Assembly: GCF_002214365.1 (NCBI RefSeq)
Contig: NZ_CP014854.1
Coordinates: 868,001-932,000, forward strand
Source of the DNA: Thermococcus celer Vu 13 = JCM 8558
Lineage (GTDB): Archaea > Methanobacteriota_B > Thermococci > Thermococcales > Thermococcaceae
DNA: 64,000 nt
Direction: 5' to 3'
Part shown: piece after piece, positions 36,755-45,669 of the stretch
Numbering within the stretch: the stretch's first letter is position 1
How the letters are laid out: each line of letters begins with the position of its first letter
The notes under the pieces: model-generated
Databases searched by the model: none
What the model saw: the letters and a program-made list of their open reading frames with translations, nothing else
What the model was told of the DNA's origin: nothing
Made by a program: the position numbers and the translations under genes

Positions 36755-37442
36755 CCTCCCCACCCCATTCGCGCTCGTAGAGCTCCACGAACTCGGACCC
36801 GTCTATCGGCCGGAACCTGACCCTATCGCCGGGTCTCAGCAGCGTGGGTGGTTCTTTCCCAGGGTTGAAGAGCCTCAGGGGGGTTCTTCCTATGATCCTC
36901 CACCCGCCGGGGCTCTCGAGGGGGTAGATGCCCGTCTGGTTTCCGGCTATCCCAACGGAACCGGCCGGAACCCTCAGCCTCGGCCTCTCAAGGCGCGGTG
37001 CCGCTATCCTCCCGTCCATCCCGCCGAGGTAAGCGAAGCCCGGGAGGAAGCCGAGGAAGTAAACGCGGTAGGTGGGCTTCGAGTGTATATCCACGACGTC
37101 GTCGACGCTAAGGCCGTTGTGCCTCGCCACGAACTCGATATCCGGGCCGTGGGCACCCCCGTAGAGCACCGGAACCTCGACGAGTCTTCCCTCACTCGAT
37201 ACTTGGGGAACGCCGAATAGGGTCTCTATTGCTCCCTCCACCTCCTCCAGGCCTGCCATGAGGGGGTCGTAGATCACCGCGAGGGAAGAGTAAGCTGGAA
37301 CTACCTCGACCAGCCATTCGAAGTTTGCCCCTTCTATGGCCCGCGCCAGGGCGTGGACGCGGCCGTTGGTTTCCTCGTCTATCGCCTCCCCGAAGGAGAT
37401 CAGCAGGGCCGAGTCCCCGAGGGGTTTTATAACCGGTCCCAT
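36747..37442 (-). CDS. pxpB: 5-Oxoprolinase subunit B (KipI-like)
   Basis: A 231-residue protein with the AHS1/KipI fold. It has IKPLGDSALLISFGEAID at the N-terminus, VYFLGFLPGFAYLGGMD in the middle, and VGIAGNQTGIYPLESPGGWRIIGRT, all diagnostic. It pairs with PxpC and PxpA to hydrolyse ATP and 5-oxoproline. It starts about 36 nt after pxpA and overlaps pxpC. Confidence 0.92.
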   Translation of the reverse strand: MGPVIKPLGDSALLISFGEAIDEETNGRVHALARAIEGANFEWLVEVVPAYSSLAVIYDPLMAGLEEVEGAIETLFGVPQVSSEGRLVEVPVLYGGAHGPDIEFVARHNGLSVDDVVDIHSKPTYRVYFLGFLPGFAYLGGMDGRIAAPRLERPRLRVPAGSVGIAGNQTGIYPLESPGGWRIIGRTPLRLFNPGKEPPTLLRPGDRVRFRPIDGSEFVELYEREWGGEDD

Positions 37443-37478
37443 CCTCTCACCTTTCCAGTCAGTCCACTTGATGAACCC

Positions 37479-38246
37479 TCACCCTATGAACCCGCCCATC
37501 GCCACGACCTTAACGCCCTCCTCCTCGAGGGCTTTCCTCACGCGGGCCGCTATCTCGACCGCCCTGGGGTTGTCGCCGTGGACGCAGATCGTGTCCACTT
37601 TCAGATCGATCCACTCGCCGTTTATCGCCTTAACCCCGCCGTCCTTGACCATCGAGACGACGCGCTCCGCTATCTCCTCCTTATCCTCGATCACCGCCCC
37701 GGGTTTTGAGCGGGAGACCAGCGTCCCGTCCGGGTTGTAAGCCCTGTCCGCGAAGACCTCGTGGGCGACCCTAACCCCCATCTCCCCGGCTATTTCGACC
37801 GCTTTTGAGCCCGAGAGGGTGACGAAGATGAGGTTTCTGTCGAAGTCGGTTATCCCCTCTATAACCGCCCTCGCGAGCTCCTCCCCCCTCACAAGGGCGT
37901 TGTAGAGGGCACCGTGTGGCTTGACGTGCTGGAGCTTGATGCCCTCCGCTTTCGTGAAGGCGTAAAGGGCACCTATCTGGTAGAGGACGTAGTTCCTTGC
38001 TTCCTCTGGGGTTAGCTTCATGTACCTCCTCCCGAAGCCGAGAAGGTCGGGATAGCCCGGGTGGGCGCCGACCGCCACCCCCCTCTCCTTCGCGAGCCTC
38101 ACGGTTTTTCGCATAACCAGGGGGTCGCCGGCGTGCCAGCCCGTGGCGACGTTGGCGCTCGTGATGTACTCCATAACCCTCTCGTCGAGGCCGAGCCTGT
38201 ACCTCCCGAAGCTCTCCCCGAGGTCCGAGTTCAGGTCAACCCTCAT
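37479..38246 (-). CDS. pxpA: 5-Oxoprolinase subunit A (LamB/YcsF family)
   Basis: A 255-residue TIM-barrel-like protein, first gene of the operon. The N-terminus is [18 protein letters not shown], then [41 protein letters not shown] and CVHGDNP. Bacterial relatives usually have Cys in the ANxACGxHAGDP motif; here it is Thr. ATG 38246 follows GGTGAGAGC. The longer frame to 38306 overlaps the divergent nob1 start and is not supported. Confidence 0.9.
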   Translation of the reverse strand: MRVDLNSDLGESFGRYRLGLDERVMEYITSANVATGWHAGDPLVMRKTVRLAKERGVAVGAHPGYPDLLGFGRRYMKLTPEEARNYVLYQIGALYAFTKAEGIKLQHVKPHGALYNALVRGEELARAVIEGITDFDRNLIFVTLSGSKAVEIAGEMGVRVAHEVFADRAYNPDGTLVSRSKPGAVIEDKEEIAERVVSMVKDGGVKAINGEWIDLKVDTICVHGDNPRAVEIAARVRKALEEEGVKVVAMGGFIG

Positions 38247-38304
38247 GCTCTCACCGGTTTCATTTCGACGGAAATCTAAAAAAGGGTTTCTCCAAGTTTG
38301 GGCC

Positions 38305-38805
38305 ATGAAGGTTCAGGTCATCGACGCGGCGATATTCATCCAGGGCATGGACGTGGAGGGCGTAACCACACCAAAGGTCATCGACGAGGTTAAAGACCCC
38401 GAATCGAGGCTCTTCCTCGAGGGTTTGATCAGCGCGGGCAAGGTTAAGGTTCTCCAACCCTCGGAGGAAAGCATCCGGGCGGTGAGGGAGGCCGCGAGGA
38501 GAACCGGCGAGCTGAACGAGCTCAGCGAGGCCGACCTCGAGGTTCTGGCCTTAGCCTACGAGGTTGGAGGGGTACTCCTCACCGACGACTACAACCTGCA
38601 GAACATAGCCAGAACCCTCGGGATGGAGTTCAAAACCCTGAAACGCGGGATAAAGCGGGTGATACGGTGGAACTACGTTTGCGTTGGCTGTGGAAATAGA
38701 TTCTCCGAGATGCCACCGGGCGGGGTCTGCCCCGACTGCGGCAGTCCCGTGAGGCTGATACCGAGAAGGAGGAAGAAAAAGCGGAGGGGAAAGGGAAAGG
38801 GCTAA
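38305..38805 (+). CDS. nob1: rRNA maturation endonuclease Nob1
   Basis: A 166-residue PIN-domain nuclease that cleaves the 3' end of 16S rRNA precursor. The PIN acidic residues are in [27 protein letters not shown] and [10 protein letters not shown]. The zinc ribbon follows as [10 protein letters not shown] and [10 protein letters not shown], with a basic Arg/Lys tail for RNA binding. ATG 38305 matches the usual start. It ends overlapping the convergent gene by 4 bases. Confidence 0.92.
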   Translation: MKVQVIDAAIFIQGMDVEGVTTPKVIDEVKDPESRLFLEGLISAGKVKVLQPSEESIRAVREAARRTGELNELSEADLEVLALAYEVGGVLLTDDYNLQNIARTLGMEFKTLKRGIKRVIRWNYVCVGCGNRFSEMPPGGVCPDCGSPVRLIPRRRKKKRRGKGKG

Positions 38806-39656
38806 TCCTTCGGGGTTTCCTCATCTTCCGGACAGATCCCGGTGCGTGGATTGCATCCTGGCCCGGATAAGGGAGGTACCCAAACATCCCTCAGGCTCCT
38901 TGAAGATCTGAACTGTTCCCGTAGGTACACATCCTGGATCTCACTCACATCCCCGTGTAAGAAGGCGGCGGCTAATGGTATCACAGTGTTGTCTTCAGTG
39001 TCGTAAACCTTCTCGAGCACCCAGTCAACGCACTCCGAAGTGCCGTAAGGGCCAGGGTAGCATTCTCCCGGAAAGTAATCCGGTGGAAAGGAGCCAACTT
39101 CCACCTTTCCTTTATCGATTGCACTCGATTCAACGGAGCTCAACCGCTCAACTTCCCCGGAAGACAGAAGGGGGCGAAAGGCATCGGCGTTGGTTATAGA
39201 AACCCGCAAACTCCTCCCCTTTAGAACATCATCGGAGTTCAACGGCACGCCTTCGGTGAAATAGCTGACTCCATCCTTTTCCATGCTTGTACCGAGGAGA
39301 ACCACCCCCGGGTTCACGAGTGAAGGATCCGTTCCGGTGTTCCTGAGATGTTCCGCCCATGTTAGGATGTACCGTTCAATCCGTTTGTAGTCCAGCTTGA
39401 TCGAATCCCTGCCTATGTAAGTGCCGAGGTCAACTGGCGTACCGTTGGGAAGCATTCCAAGTATGGTGACGGTGTTCACGGCCCTGCGGGGAAGGAGGAT
39501 CATTATCTCGGGCTTCTTGAACGGGGGGGTTCTATAGTAAGAGATCCTGACGGTCTTATAGTCGCTGGCCCCAACGGGCGTGATGAAGACGCTCCAAAAA
39601 ATGGACAGTATTATAAAAATGACGAGGACTAACGCCGCAATTCTCTTAAGTCTCAT
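38802..39656 (-). CDS. Exported protein of unknown function
   Basis: A 284-residue protein with an N-terminal signal or anchor, [20 protein letters not shown], and the rest outside. I do not recognise a family. It has four cysteines in the last third ([28 protein letters not shown]), which may form disulfides. Base composition is slightly lower in GC than the neighbours, and the promoter region is AT-rich (TATA ACTTTTTATATG, minus, about 39700-39687). It has no operon partner, and may have been acquired. Confidence 0.7.
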   Translation of the reverse strand: MRLKRIAALVLVIFIILSIFWSVFITPVGASDYKTVRISYYRTPPFKKPEIMILLPRRAVNTVTILGMLPNGTPVDLGTYIGRDSIKLDYKRIERYILTWAEHLRNTGTDPSLVNPGVVLLGTSMEKDGVSYFTEGVPLNSDDVLKGRSLRVSITNADAFRPLLSSGEVERLSSVESSAIDKGKVEVGSFPPDYFPGECYPGPYGTSECVDWVLEKVYDTEDNTVIPLAAAFLHGDVSEIQDVYLREQFRSSRSLRDVWVPPLSGPGCNPRTGICPEDEETPKD

Positions 39657-39829
39657 TTACACCACCAATAAAAGTTAAAAATCGAAACATATAAAAAGTT
39701 TTCTGAGATTAATCGCCTAAAAGAAATCAGGAATTCTCACGTATTAACGCCCCGGACGGGCTCGGCGCTCATAGGGTACGTCATCGCGTCGCTCGGCCCG
39801 TCTTGGAATCGTCACCGCCCGCCCGGAAC

Positions 39830-39886
39830 GGCGTCAGGATAGCTTCTCGTCATCTCGGTCGGTGCAATTCGCTATCATCATCCGCG
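39830..39886 (-). ncRNA. Box C/D guide sRNA (probable)
   Basis: On the minus strand: C box ATGATGA (39881-39875), a 12-nt guide (39874-39863), a weak D' box CCGA (39862-39859), C' box ATGACGA (39853-39847), a 9-nt guide, and D box CTGA (39837-39834). TATA-like CTTATATCC lies at about 39919-39911, inside the end of the upstream gene and about 28 nt before the 5' end. D' deviates from CTGA and the second guide is short, so this is less certain than the one at 9331. The rest of the gap (39735-39829) is GC-rich and I see nothing else in it. Confidence 0.55.
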
Positions 39887-39888
39887 GT

Positions 39889-40287
39889 TCAACCTTGGAG
39901 GTAGTAGGATATAAGCTTTCTCAGCCCGGCGTTGCGCTCGGGCTTCAGTCCCAGGAACCTCCTCAGCTGGCTGTTCTCGGCGAGCAAACCTGAGAGCTCG
40001 ATCGCCAGGACCTTGTTGTCCTCGCTAAGACCGTAGGCCCTGAAGCGGAGCGGGGCGTATTCCCTTTCGAGTTCCCAGGTTTTCTTCTCGAGTTCCCCGG
40101 CCTTCCCCTCGAGCTCCTCGAGGTCTCCCCCCGGCTTTTTAAACTCCCCTACCAGCGCTATCTCGATGATCCTCTCAGGAGGAACCCCGTAGCGCTCGCT
40201 GAGGCGTTCCACCTCGGCCCACGTTTCCCCGCTTAGCTCGACCTCGATCTTCCCTAAGCCCTTGTTAGGCTTGATGACGAGTCTCAT
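39889..40287 (-). CDS. Hypothetical protein
   Basis: A 132-residue protein with a central Glu/Lys-rich helix (LEELEGKAGELEKKTWELER) that may form a short coiled coil. I do not recognise the family. The N-terminus (VIKPNKGLGKIEVELSGETW) looks like a small beta domain followed by WAEVERLSERYGVPPERIIE, resembling a ribbon-helix-helix. It is the last gene of a four-gene series with an AlkA-like glycosylase. Confidence 0.65.
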   Translation of the reverse strand: MRLVIKPNKGLGKIEVELSGETWAEVERLSERYGVPPERIIEIALVGEFKKPGGDLEELEGKAGELEKKTWELEREYAPLRFRAYGLSEDNKVLAIELSGLLAENSQLRRFLGLKPERNAGLRKLISYYLQG

Positions 40288-40291
40288 TTAT

Positions 40292-40627
40292 TCACGCCCC
40301 GCTGAGCTTCCTCTCGAGTTCTCTCTTTCTCTCCTCCACCTTTTTCCTCAGCTCCTCGTTCTCCTCCCTCAACCTCTCGCGCTCTCCCCTCATGAGCTCC
40401 CTGTCCTTCAGGGCCTTCTCGTAGAACTCCCGCAGTTCCTCGAGTTCGCTCTCCATCTTTTCAAGTTTCTCCTCGAGTTTTCCCACCCTCTCGAGCAGGA
40501 ACTCCTCGCGCTCCGCCCTCAGGGTCTCCTCGACCAGCGGAAGGTTCTCGCGGATGACCGCCTCAACGTCCCGCCCCCTGAGGGCTCTGAACCTTCCCCT
40601 CTCTATGACGACCTCGAGCTTTTTCAT
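40292..40627 (-). CDS. Coiled-coil protein of unknown function
   Basis: A 111-residue protein. An N-terminal beta hairpin (KKLEVVIERGRFRALRG) is followed by about 80 residues of continuous heptad-like helix (ERVGKLEEKLEKMESELEE and onward). ATG 40627 overlaps the glycosylase stop as ATGA. It may interact with its neighbours, but no function can be assigned. Confidence 0.7.
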   Translation of the reverse strand: MKKLEVVIERGRFRALRGRDVEAVIRENLPLVEETLRAEREEFLLERVGKLEEKLEKMESELEELREFYEKALKDRELMRGERERLREENEELRKKVEERKRELERKLSGA

Positions 40628-41454
40628 CCCTTCCTCCTCTCCAGCTCCGTCTTCCTGTCGTAGCAGAGGACGTAGAAGGCCAAGAGCCCCTTCCACTTCC
40701 CGTAGGGCTCGATGACCTCGCGGACGTCCCTCTCCTTAACCTCCTTAAGCCTCCTCCCCAGGATCTTCGCTATCCCCCTCCTCAGGCCGAGGTCTCCGGC
40801 GGGGTAAACGTTCTTCCTCAGGCCGTAAGCTAAGAAGAGCTCTGCGCTCCACCTCCCTATCCCGCGGAACTTCGTGAGGTATTTGATGGCCTCCTCAGCC
40901 TCCAGGTCCCGGAGCTCGAGGTTGAGCTTTTTGCTTAAATAGAGCTCCGTGAGGGACTTTATGTAACCCGCCCGGTAGCCGAGCTTGGTCTTTTTCAGCT
41001 CCTCCCCATCCAGAGAGGCTATCCTTTCCGGCGAGGGGAACGCGTGCAGATCCCCCACGGGCTTCCCGGCGAGCCGGACGAGGTTCGCTATCGTCCTCTG
41101 GGCGAAGTCGAAGTTCACCTGCTGCTGGGCTATCGTCTCCACCAGCGCCTGATAGGGGGTCGGGGAAGCTGGAGGGGTGAGGCCGCGGAACTCGTCCGCG
41201 AGGAAGGCGAAGGGGGAGTCGCTTATCTCGGCGTAGAAGGAATCCAAGTCGGTGTCCAGGCCGAGGACGAACCTCAACTTTTCCTCGGCCCCCTTGCGTT
41301 CCGCCCCCGACCACGAATGGGGGAAGAGGAAGCCCTCCCCGTCGTAGCCGGCGATACCACCCTCGAAGGCCTGGTAGAAGGTACCGTTCTCGAACTTCCA
41401 CGTCCCGTTGCGTACCATCTCGCCCGCGATCTTCCTCAGGTCAACCCCAGCCAT
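40624..41454 (-). CDS. HhH-GPD DNA glycosylase (AlkA-like)
   Basis: A 276-residue base-excision repair enzyme. An N-terminal AlkA-like beta domain precedes the helical HhH-GPD core: TPYQALVETIAQQQVNF, then the hairpin LTKFRGIGRWSAELFLAYGL, and the catalytic Asp in YPAGDLGLRRG. The Trp in GIGRWSA is typical of AlkA (3-methyladenine/hypoxanthine type), and no catalytic Lys of OGG1 type is seen. No C-terminal iron-sulfur cysteines. It overlaps its neighbours on both sides. Confidence 0.87.
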   Translation of the reverse strand: MAGVDLRKIAGEMVRNGTWKFENGTFYQAFEGGIAGYDGEGFLFPHSWSGAERKGAEEKLRFVLGLDTDLDSFYAEISDSPFAFLADEFRGLTPPASPTPYQALVETIAQQQVNFDFAQRTIANLVRLAGKPVGDLHAFPSPERIASLDGEELKKTKLGYRAGYIKSLTELYLSKKLNLELRDLEAEEAIKYLTKFRGIGRWSAELFLAYGLRKNVYPAGDLGLRRGIAKILGRRLKEVKERDVREVIEPYGKWKGLLAFYVLCYDRKTELERRKG

Positions 41455-41735
41455 CGGTCGAGCCTAACGGGATTCCTCCTTATATCCTTTAGGGTCGAGA
41501 CGTAGAGCCTCCTTCCGTCGGCGGAGCGCTTGATCTCGACCTCTCCCCGCCCCTCCAAGAAAAGGAGGGCGTCCTTTATCTCCTTCGCGCGGACGTCGAA
41601 GCTCTCCCTGAGGTAGTCCCAGTAGGGCTCGTGGGTGGAGTACCTCGCCGCCTCCCTCACGAGCCCCCAAGCCAGCCCGACCTTCTCGTCTCCCCGGGCA
41701 ACCCGGTAGAGCCTGGCGAGGGTCTTCAGTTTCAT
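41436..41735 (-). CDS. Predicted winged-helix protein
   Basis: A 99-residue protein. ARGDEKVGLAWGLVREAARYS and ESFDVRAKEIKDALLFLEGRG followed by a beta wing (EVEIKRSADGRRLYVSTLK) suggest a winged helix-turn-helix. I do not recognise a named family. First gene of the series leading to the AlkA-like glycosylase, overlapping it by 19 nt. Possible DNA-binding partner or regulator. Confidence 0.7.
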   Translation of the reverse strand: MKLKTLARLYRVARGDEKVGLAWGLVREAARYSTHEPYWDYLRESFDVRAKEIKDALLFLEGRGEVEIKRSADGRRLYVSTLKDIRRNPVRLDRWLGLT

Positions 41736-41820
41736 GTCCGAGAATCGGTGCTGGAACTATAAATCACTTTTGGAGAAGAGGCAAAGGATTTAAACCATTA
41801 AGTGGTACTATTATTGGGCG

Positions 41821-43161
41821 GTGCCGGTGAGGGTGAGGATTCTCTTGATTGCGCTGTTGATGTTTGCCCTGCTACTTCCGAACGTCCATGCCCGGAGTAA
41901 CGTGGTCTACGTTGCCAGAGTTGACGGCATGATAACGGGTTACACCGTCGACCAGTTCGACAGGTACATCGGCGAGGCCGAGCGAAACAATGCCGAGGCG
42001 ATAATAATCGAGCTCAACACCCCCGGCGGCCGCGCCGATGCGATGCAGGCCATCGTCACGAGGATCCAGAACGCCAGGGTTCCGGTTATCATCTACGTCT
42101 ATCCCTCCGGTGGAATGGCCGCCTCCGCCGGCACCTACATAGCCCTCGGCTCCCACCTGATAGCGATGAGCCCCGGCACCGTGATAGGGGCGTGCAGGCC
42201 GATACTCGGCTACGGGGGGAACGGGAGCATAGTGGAGGCGCCACCGAAGATAACCAACTTCTACACGACCTACATCCAGGAGCTGGCGAACATGAGCGGC
42301 AGGAACGCAACCCTTGCCGGGGAGTTCATAACCAAGGACAGGAGCGTAACCCCCGAAGAGGCCCTGAAGTACGGCGTTATCGAGGTCATCGCTTCCAACG
42401 TTGACGAGCTCCTACAGAAGGCGGACGGGATGCAGACCAGGATCCCCGTAAAAGGGAGGGGGAAGGTGACCCTGCACCTCAAGGACGCGAGGGTAGTCTA
42501 CATAGAACCCTCATTCAGGGACAGCGTCGTCAAGTACATAACCGATCCCACGATAGCTTACCTCCTCCTCAACATCGGCCTACTCGGCCTCGTACTCGGT
42601 TTCCTGACCCCCGGATGGCACGTTCCGGAGACGGTGGGGGCGATACTGCTCGTCCTCGGCCTCATCGGGCTGGGTTACTTCGGTTACAGCAGTGCGGCCC
42701 TGATCCTCATCGTGCTGGCGATGATATTCTTCGTGGCCGAGGCGCTGACGCCGACCTTCGGCCTCTTCACGGTTGCAGGAGTCGTGACGTTCATCCTCGG
42801 TGGGATAATGCTCTTCAGCGGGGGAGGTGAGTACCTGGTGAGCGGTGAAACGTACTCCGTGCTGAGGGTGGCCATCATAGCCATGGCGGTGCTCCTCGGG
42901 CTGTTCTTCCTCTTCGGCATGGCGGCCGTCGTGAGGGCCCGCAGGAGGAAGCCGGAGGCGGGGCGGGAGGAACTCGTGGGGGCCGTTGGAAAGGTAGTTG
43001 AGGAGCTCGACCCGGAGGGAGTCATAAAAGTGCGCGGGGAGCTTTGGAAGGCCGTGAGCAGGGACGGGGGCAGGATACCCGTCGGGGAGAGGGTGAAGGT
43101 CGTTGAAGTCAGGGGGCTCACCCTCATTGTGGAAAAAACTGAAGAAAGGAGGGATGACTGA
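41821..43161 (+). CDS. nfeD: NfeD-family membrane serine protease (1510-N type)
   Basis: A 446-residue protein with signal peptide, an N-terminal ClpP-like protease domain, several membrane helices and a C-terminal soluble OB-like domain. The catalytic serine is in SGGMAASAGTYIAL and the lysine in VEAPPKITNFY, as in Pyrococcus 1510-N, which cleaves the C-terminus of its slipin partner. EELVGAVGKVVEELDPEG is the OB domain. The slipin gene begins right after the stop. The start is uncertain among GTG codons at 41821, 41827 and 41833; TATA GGATTTAAACC lies at 41788-41798. Confidence 0.9.
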   Translation: MPVRVRILLIALLMFALLLPNVHARSNVVYVARVDGMITGYTVDQFDRYIGEAERNNAEAIIIELNTPGGRADAMQAIVTRIQNARVPVIIYVYPSGGMAASAGTYIALGSHLIAMSPGTVIGACRPILGYGGNGSIVEAPPKITNFYTTYIQELANMSGRNATLAGEFITKDRSVTPEEALKYGVIEVIASNVDELLQKADGMQTRIPVKGRGKVTLHLKDARVVYIEPSFRDSVVKYITDPTIAYLLLNIGLLGLVLGFLTPGWHVPETVGAILLVLGLIGLGYFGYSSAALILIVLAMIFFVAEALTPTFGLFTVAGVVTFILGGIMLFSGGGEYLVSGETYSVLRVAIIAMAVLLGLFFLFGMAAVVRARRRKPEAGREELVGAVGKVVEELDPEGVIKVRGELWKAVSRDGGRIPVGERVKVVEVRGLTLIVEKTEERRDD

Positions 43162-44007
43162 ATGGCCCTTATGACGGCCACGAACGTTGTGCTGGGCATA
43201 GTTTTGTTGTTTGTTTTGATGGTACTGGCCTCGGCCATAAAGATAGTCAAGGAGTACGAGAGGGCGGTGATATTCCGCCTCGGAAGGGTAGTCGGTGCCA
43301 GGGGACCCGGGCTGTTCTTCATAATCCCCATATTCGAGAAGGCGGTGATAGTCGACCTCCGTACGAGGGTGCTCGACGTCCCGGTTCAGGAGACGATAAC
43401 CAAGGACAACGTCCCGGTCAAGGTCAACGCGGTGGTTTACTTCAGGGTGATAGACCCCGTGAAGGCGGTGACGCAGGTTGCCAACTACATCATGGCCACC
43501 AGCCAGATAGCGCAGACGACCCTCAGGAGCGTCATCGGTCAGGCCCACCTTGACGAGCTCCTCAGCGAGCGCGAAAAGCTCAACCTCCAGCTCCAGAAGA
43601 TCATAGACGAGGCCACCGACCCGTGGGGCATAAAGGTCTCGACCGTTGAGATAAAGGACGTTGAGCTCCCGGCCGGGATGCAGAGGGCCATGGCAAGGCA
43701 GGCAGAGGCCGAACGTGAGAGGCGTGCCAGGATAACCCTCGCCGAGGCGGAAAGGCAGGCCGCCGAGAAGCTCCGCGATGCGGCTGAGATAGTCTCCCAG
43801 CACCCGATGGCGCTCCAGCTCAGGACGCTCCAGACGATAAGCGACGTGGCGAGCGACAAGAGCAACGTCATAGTCCTGACGCTACCGATGGAGATGCTGA
43901 AGCTCTTCAGGAGCTTCGCCGACACCGCAGAGGTTGCCAGGATAAAGCTCGAGAAAGAGATAAAACTCGAGAAAGGGAAGGCCGAGGGGGAAGCTACGGA
44001 AGAATGA
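43162..44007 (+). CDS. Slipin (stomatin/prohibitin family)
   Basis: A 281-residue membrane-anchored SPFH protein. One N-terminal helix ([18 protein letters not shown]) precedes the SPFH domain: [37 protein letters not shown], and [17 protein letters not shown] long Ala/Glu/Arg helix for oligomerisation follows. [19 protein letters not shown] near the end is the hydrophobic segment that NfeD cuts. It is translationally coupled to nfeD with no gap. Confidence 0.92.
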   Translation: MALMTATNVVLGIVLLFVLMVLASAIKIVKEYERAVIFRLGRVVGARGPGLFFIIPIFEKAVIVDLRTRVLDVPVQETITKDNVPVKVNAVVYFRVIDPVKAVTQVANYIMATSQIAQTTLRSVIGQAHLDELLSEREKLNLQLQKIIDEATDPWGIKVSTVEIKDVELPAGMQRAMARQAEAERERRARITLAEAERQAAEKLRDAAEIVSQHPMALQLRTLQTISDVASDKSNVIVLTLPMEMLKLFRSFADTAEVARIKLEKEIKLEKGKAEGEATEE

Positions 44008-44126
44008 ACCGATGCCAGCCTTCCACACCCTTTCTTTTCTTTCCAGTTAAAAACCGCAAAGAATAAAAGTATCGCTCACGTATCCCATGTACGCAAAGGT
44101 AGTTCCCTGCATAAAATCTGGAGGCC

Positions 44127-44957
44127 ATGAATGTTTTAGAGGAAAGGGCGTCAACGCTCATACCGGGGGTGTTAGCTTTGGAAGGTCGTTCGATTGTCTT
44201 TGCATCGGGAAAGGGTGGAACGGGTAAAACGACGACCGTTGCCAATCTGGGTGTTGCCTTGGCCCAGTTTGGGAAGGAGGTCATCCTTCTGGACGCCGAC
44301 ATAACCATGGCGAACCTCAGCCTCGTTCTCGGCATGGAGGACATACCGATAACGCTTCACGACGTCCTGGCTGGAGAAGCCGAGCTCAAGGATGCCATCT
44401 ACGAGGGTCCAGCGGGGGTCAAGGTGATCCCGGGTGGGCTGAGCCTCGAGAAAATAAAGAAGGCAAAGCCGGAGAGACTCAGGCAGCTGATAAGGGAGAT
44501 CGGTCAGATGGCCGACTTCGTTCTTATCGACGCCCCAGCTGGTCTTGAGATGACGTCCGTTACGGCTCTCCTCATCGGCAAGGAGCTCATAATCGTTACC
44601 AACCCGGAGATCTCCGCCATCACGGACTCCCTCAAGACCAAACTGATAGCCGAGAAGCTCGGAACGCTCCCGCTCGGGGCCATACTCAACAGGGTAACCA
44701 ACGAGAAGACCGAGTTGACCCAGGAGGAGATAGAGGCCATCCTCGAGGTGCCGGTTCTCACGATGATACCGGAGGATCCAGAGGTCAAGCGCGCGAGCGC
44801 CTACGGTGTACCGCTCGTCATCAAGAACCCAACGAGTCCAGCCGCAATAGCCATCAAGCAGCTCGCGGCCAAGCTCGCGGGAATCAAGTGGGAAGCCCCA
44901 GAACCCGAGAGCCCGATAAAGAGGGTGTTCAAAGCGCTGTTCGGAGGGAAGAGGTAA
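44127..44957 (+). CDS. minD: MinD/ParA-family ATPase
   Basis: A 276-residue deviant Walker ATPase: FASGKGGTGKTTTVANLGVAL, Walker B LLDADITMANLSL, and VLIDAPAGLEMTSV. It probably positions cell-surface or division complexes; archaeal MinD homologues are often not tied to FtsZ. The C-terminal region is basic (IKRVFKALFGGKR) and may bind membrane like the MinD tail. ATG 44127 follows GGAGGCC. The next gene, a small membrane protein, overlaps its stop by 1 nt. Confidence 0.88.
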   Translation: MNVLEERASTLIPGVLALEGRSIVFASGKGGTGKTTTVANLGVALAQFGKEVILLDADITMANLSLVLGMEDIPITLHDVLAGEAELKDAIYEGPAGVKVIPGGLSLEKIKKAKPERLRQLIREIGQMADFVLIDAPAGLEMTSVTALLIGKELIIVTNPEISAITDSLKTKLIAEKLGTLPLGAILNRVTNEKTELTQEEIEAILEVPVLTMIPEDPEVKRASAYGVPLVIKNPTSPAAIAIKQLAAKLAGIKWEAPEPESPIKRVFKALFGGKR

Positions 44958-45205
44958 TGGCCGCCGCATTGCTCTACGGAATAGTGATCATCCTGCTCGT
45001 GCTCAATATCGCCCTCCTGATGCTCTACTATTCAGCCAGGAGCAACCCCTACTACGTCGTTTACGATGAGGAGACAAAGAGCGCCCTCAAGAGACGTGTC
45101 ACAAACCTCAAGGAAGACCTTGAGAGCGAGCTCGTCGACTTCGACGTCGAGGAGTGGGAGAAGACCCTCGAGGAGTCCATAGAGGAGGAAGTTAAAAACC
45201 TCTGA
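44957..45205 (+). CDS. Small single-pass membrane protein
   Basis: An 82-residue protein. One N-terminal helix (LLYGIVIILLVLNIALLML) is followed by an acidic cytoplasmic tail with helical repeats (EDLESELVDFDVEEWEKTLE). Overlap with minD suggests a membrane partner for that ATPase. I do not recognise a family. Confidence 0.72.
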   Translation: MAAALLYGIVIILLVLNIALLMLYYSARSNPYYVVYDEETKSALKRRVTNLKEDLESELVDFDVEEWEKTLEESIEEEVKNL

Positions 45206-45208
45206 GCT

Positions 45209-45226
45209 TTTTTGTTCTTTTGTTAT
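45209..45226 (+). terminator. Oligo-T terminator after the minD operon
   Basis: CTTTTTTGTTCTTTTGTT begins a few bases after the stop of the small membrane protein, a typical archaeal intrinsic terminator. Confidence 0.55.
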
Positions 45227-45294
45227 TAAACACTTTTGTGGCGTTAAATTTTAAAATACTTCTCGCATTAACCCTATTCTGGGGGTGGGGCGCT

Positions 45295-45546
45295 ATGAAG
45301 TTGAGACTCGGCTATCCCGATAGGATAGTCGAGGTTGACGGTGAAACCGTCCGTGTTTTTAAGGGCAGACTCGTAAGCGCCCCTCTCGATGAGGTCGTGA
45401 AGTACTACCTCAGTGGGAACGGACTGATTCCTCCCGCTGTGAGGGAGGTAGTCTCCGACGTGATCAGGGCCCTTCTGAGTGCGGGAGAGTTTCATGAGGA
45501 CACCCTGACTACGGTAGAATACGAACACAGTATCAGCGGCTCATGA
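45295..45546 (+). CDS. Hypothetical protein
   Basis: An 83-residue small soluble protein (KLRLGYPDRIVEVDGETVRVFKG core) with no recognisable domain. ATG 45295 follows a GGGGGTGGGG stretch. The TATA TTAAATTTTAAAAT (45244-45257) is about 40 nt upstream. Composition and codon use look coding, but there is little else to support it. Confidence 0.65.
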   Translation: MKLRLGYPDRIVEVDGETVRVFKGRLVSAPLDEVVKYYLSGNGLIPPAVREVVSDVIRALLSAGEFHEDTLTTVEYEHSISGS

Positions 45547-45669
45547 TTTTACATTTTTCTGCCAAGCCAGGTGGGGGCCTTCTCCGGCTTTAAGGTTAAC
45601 CCGTCGAAAAATTTTAAGTACTATTCTGTTCAATAATATAAACTCGTGTGTAAAAAGGGAGGGATCGCC

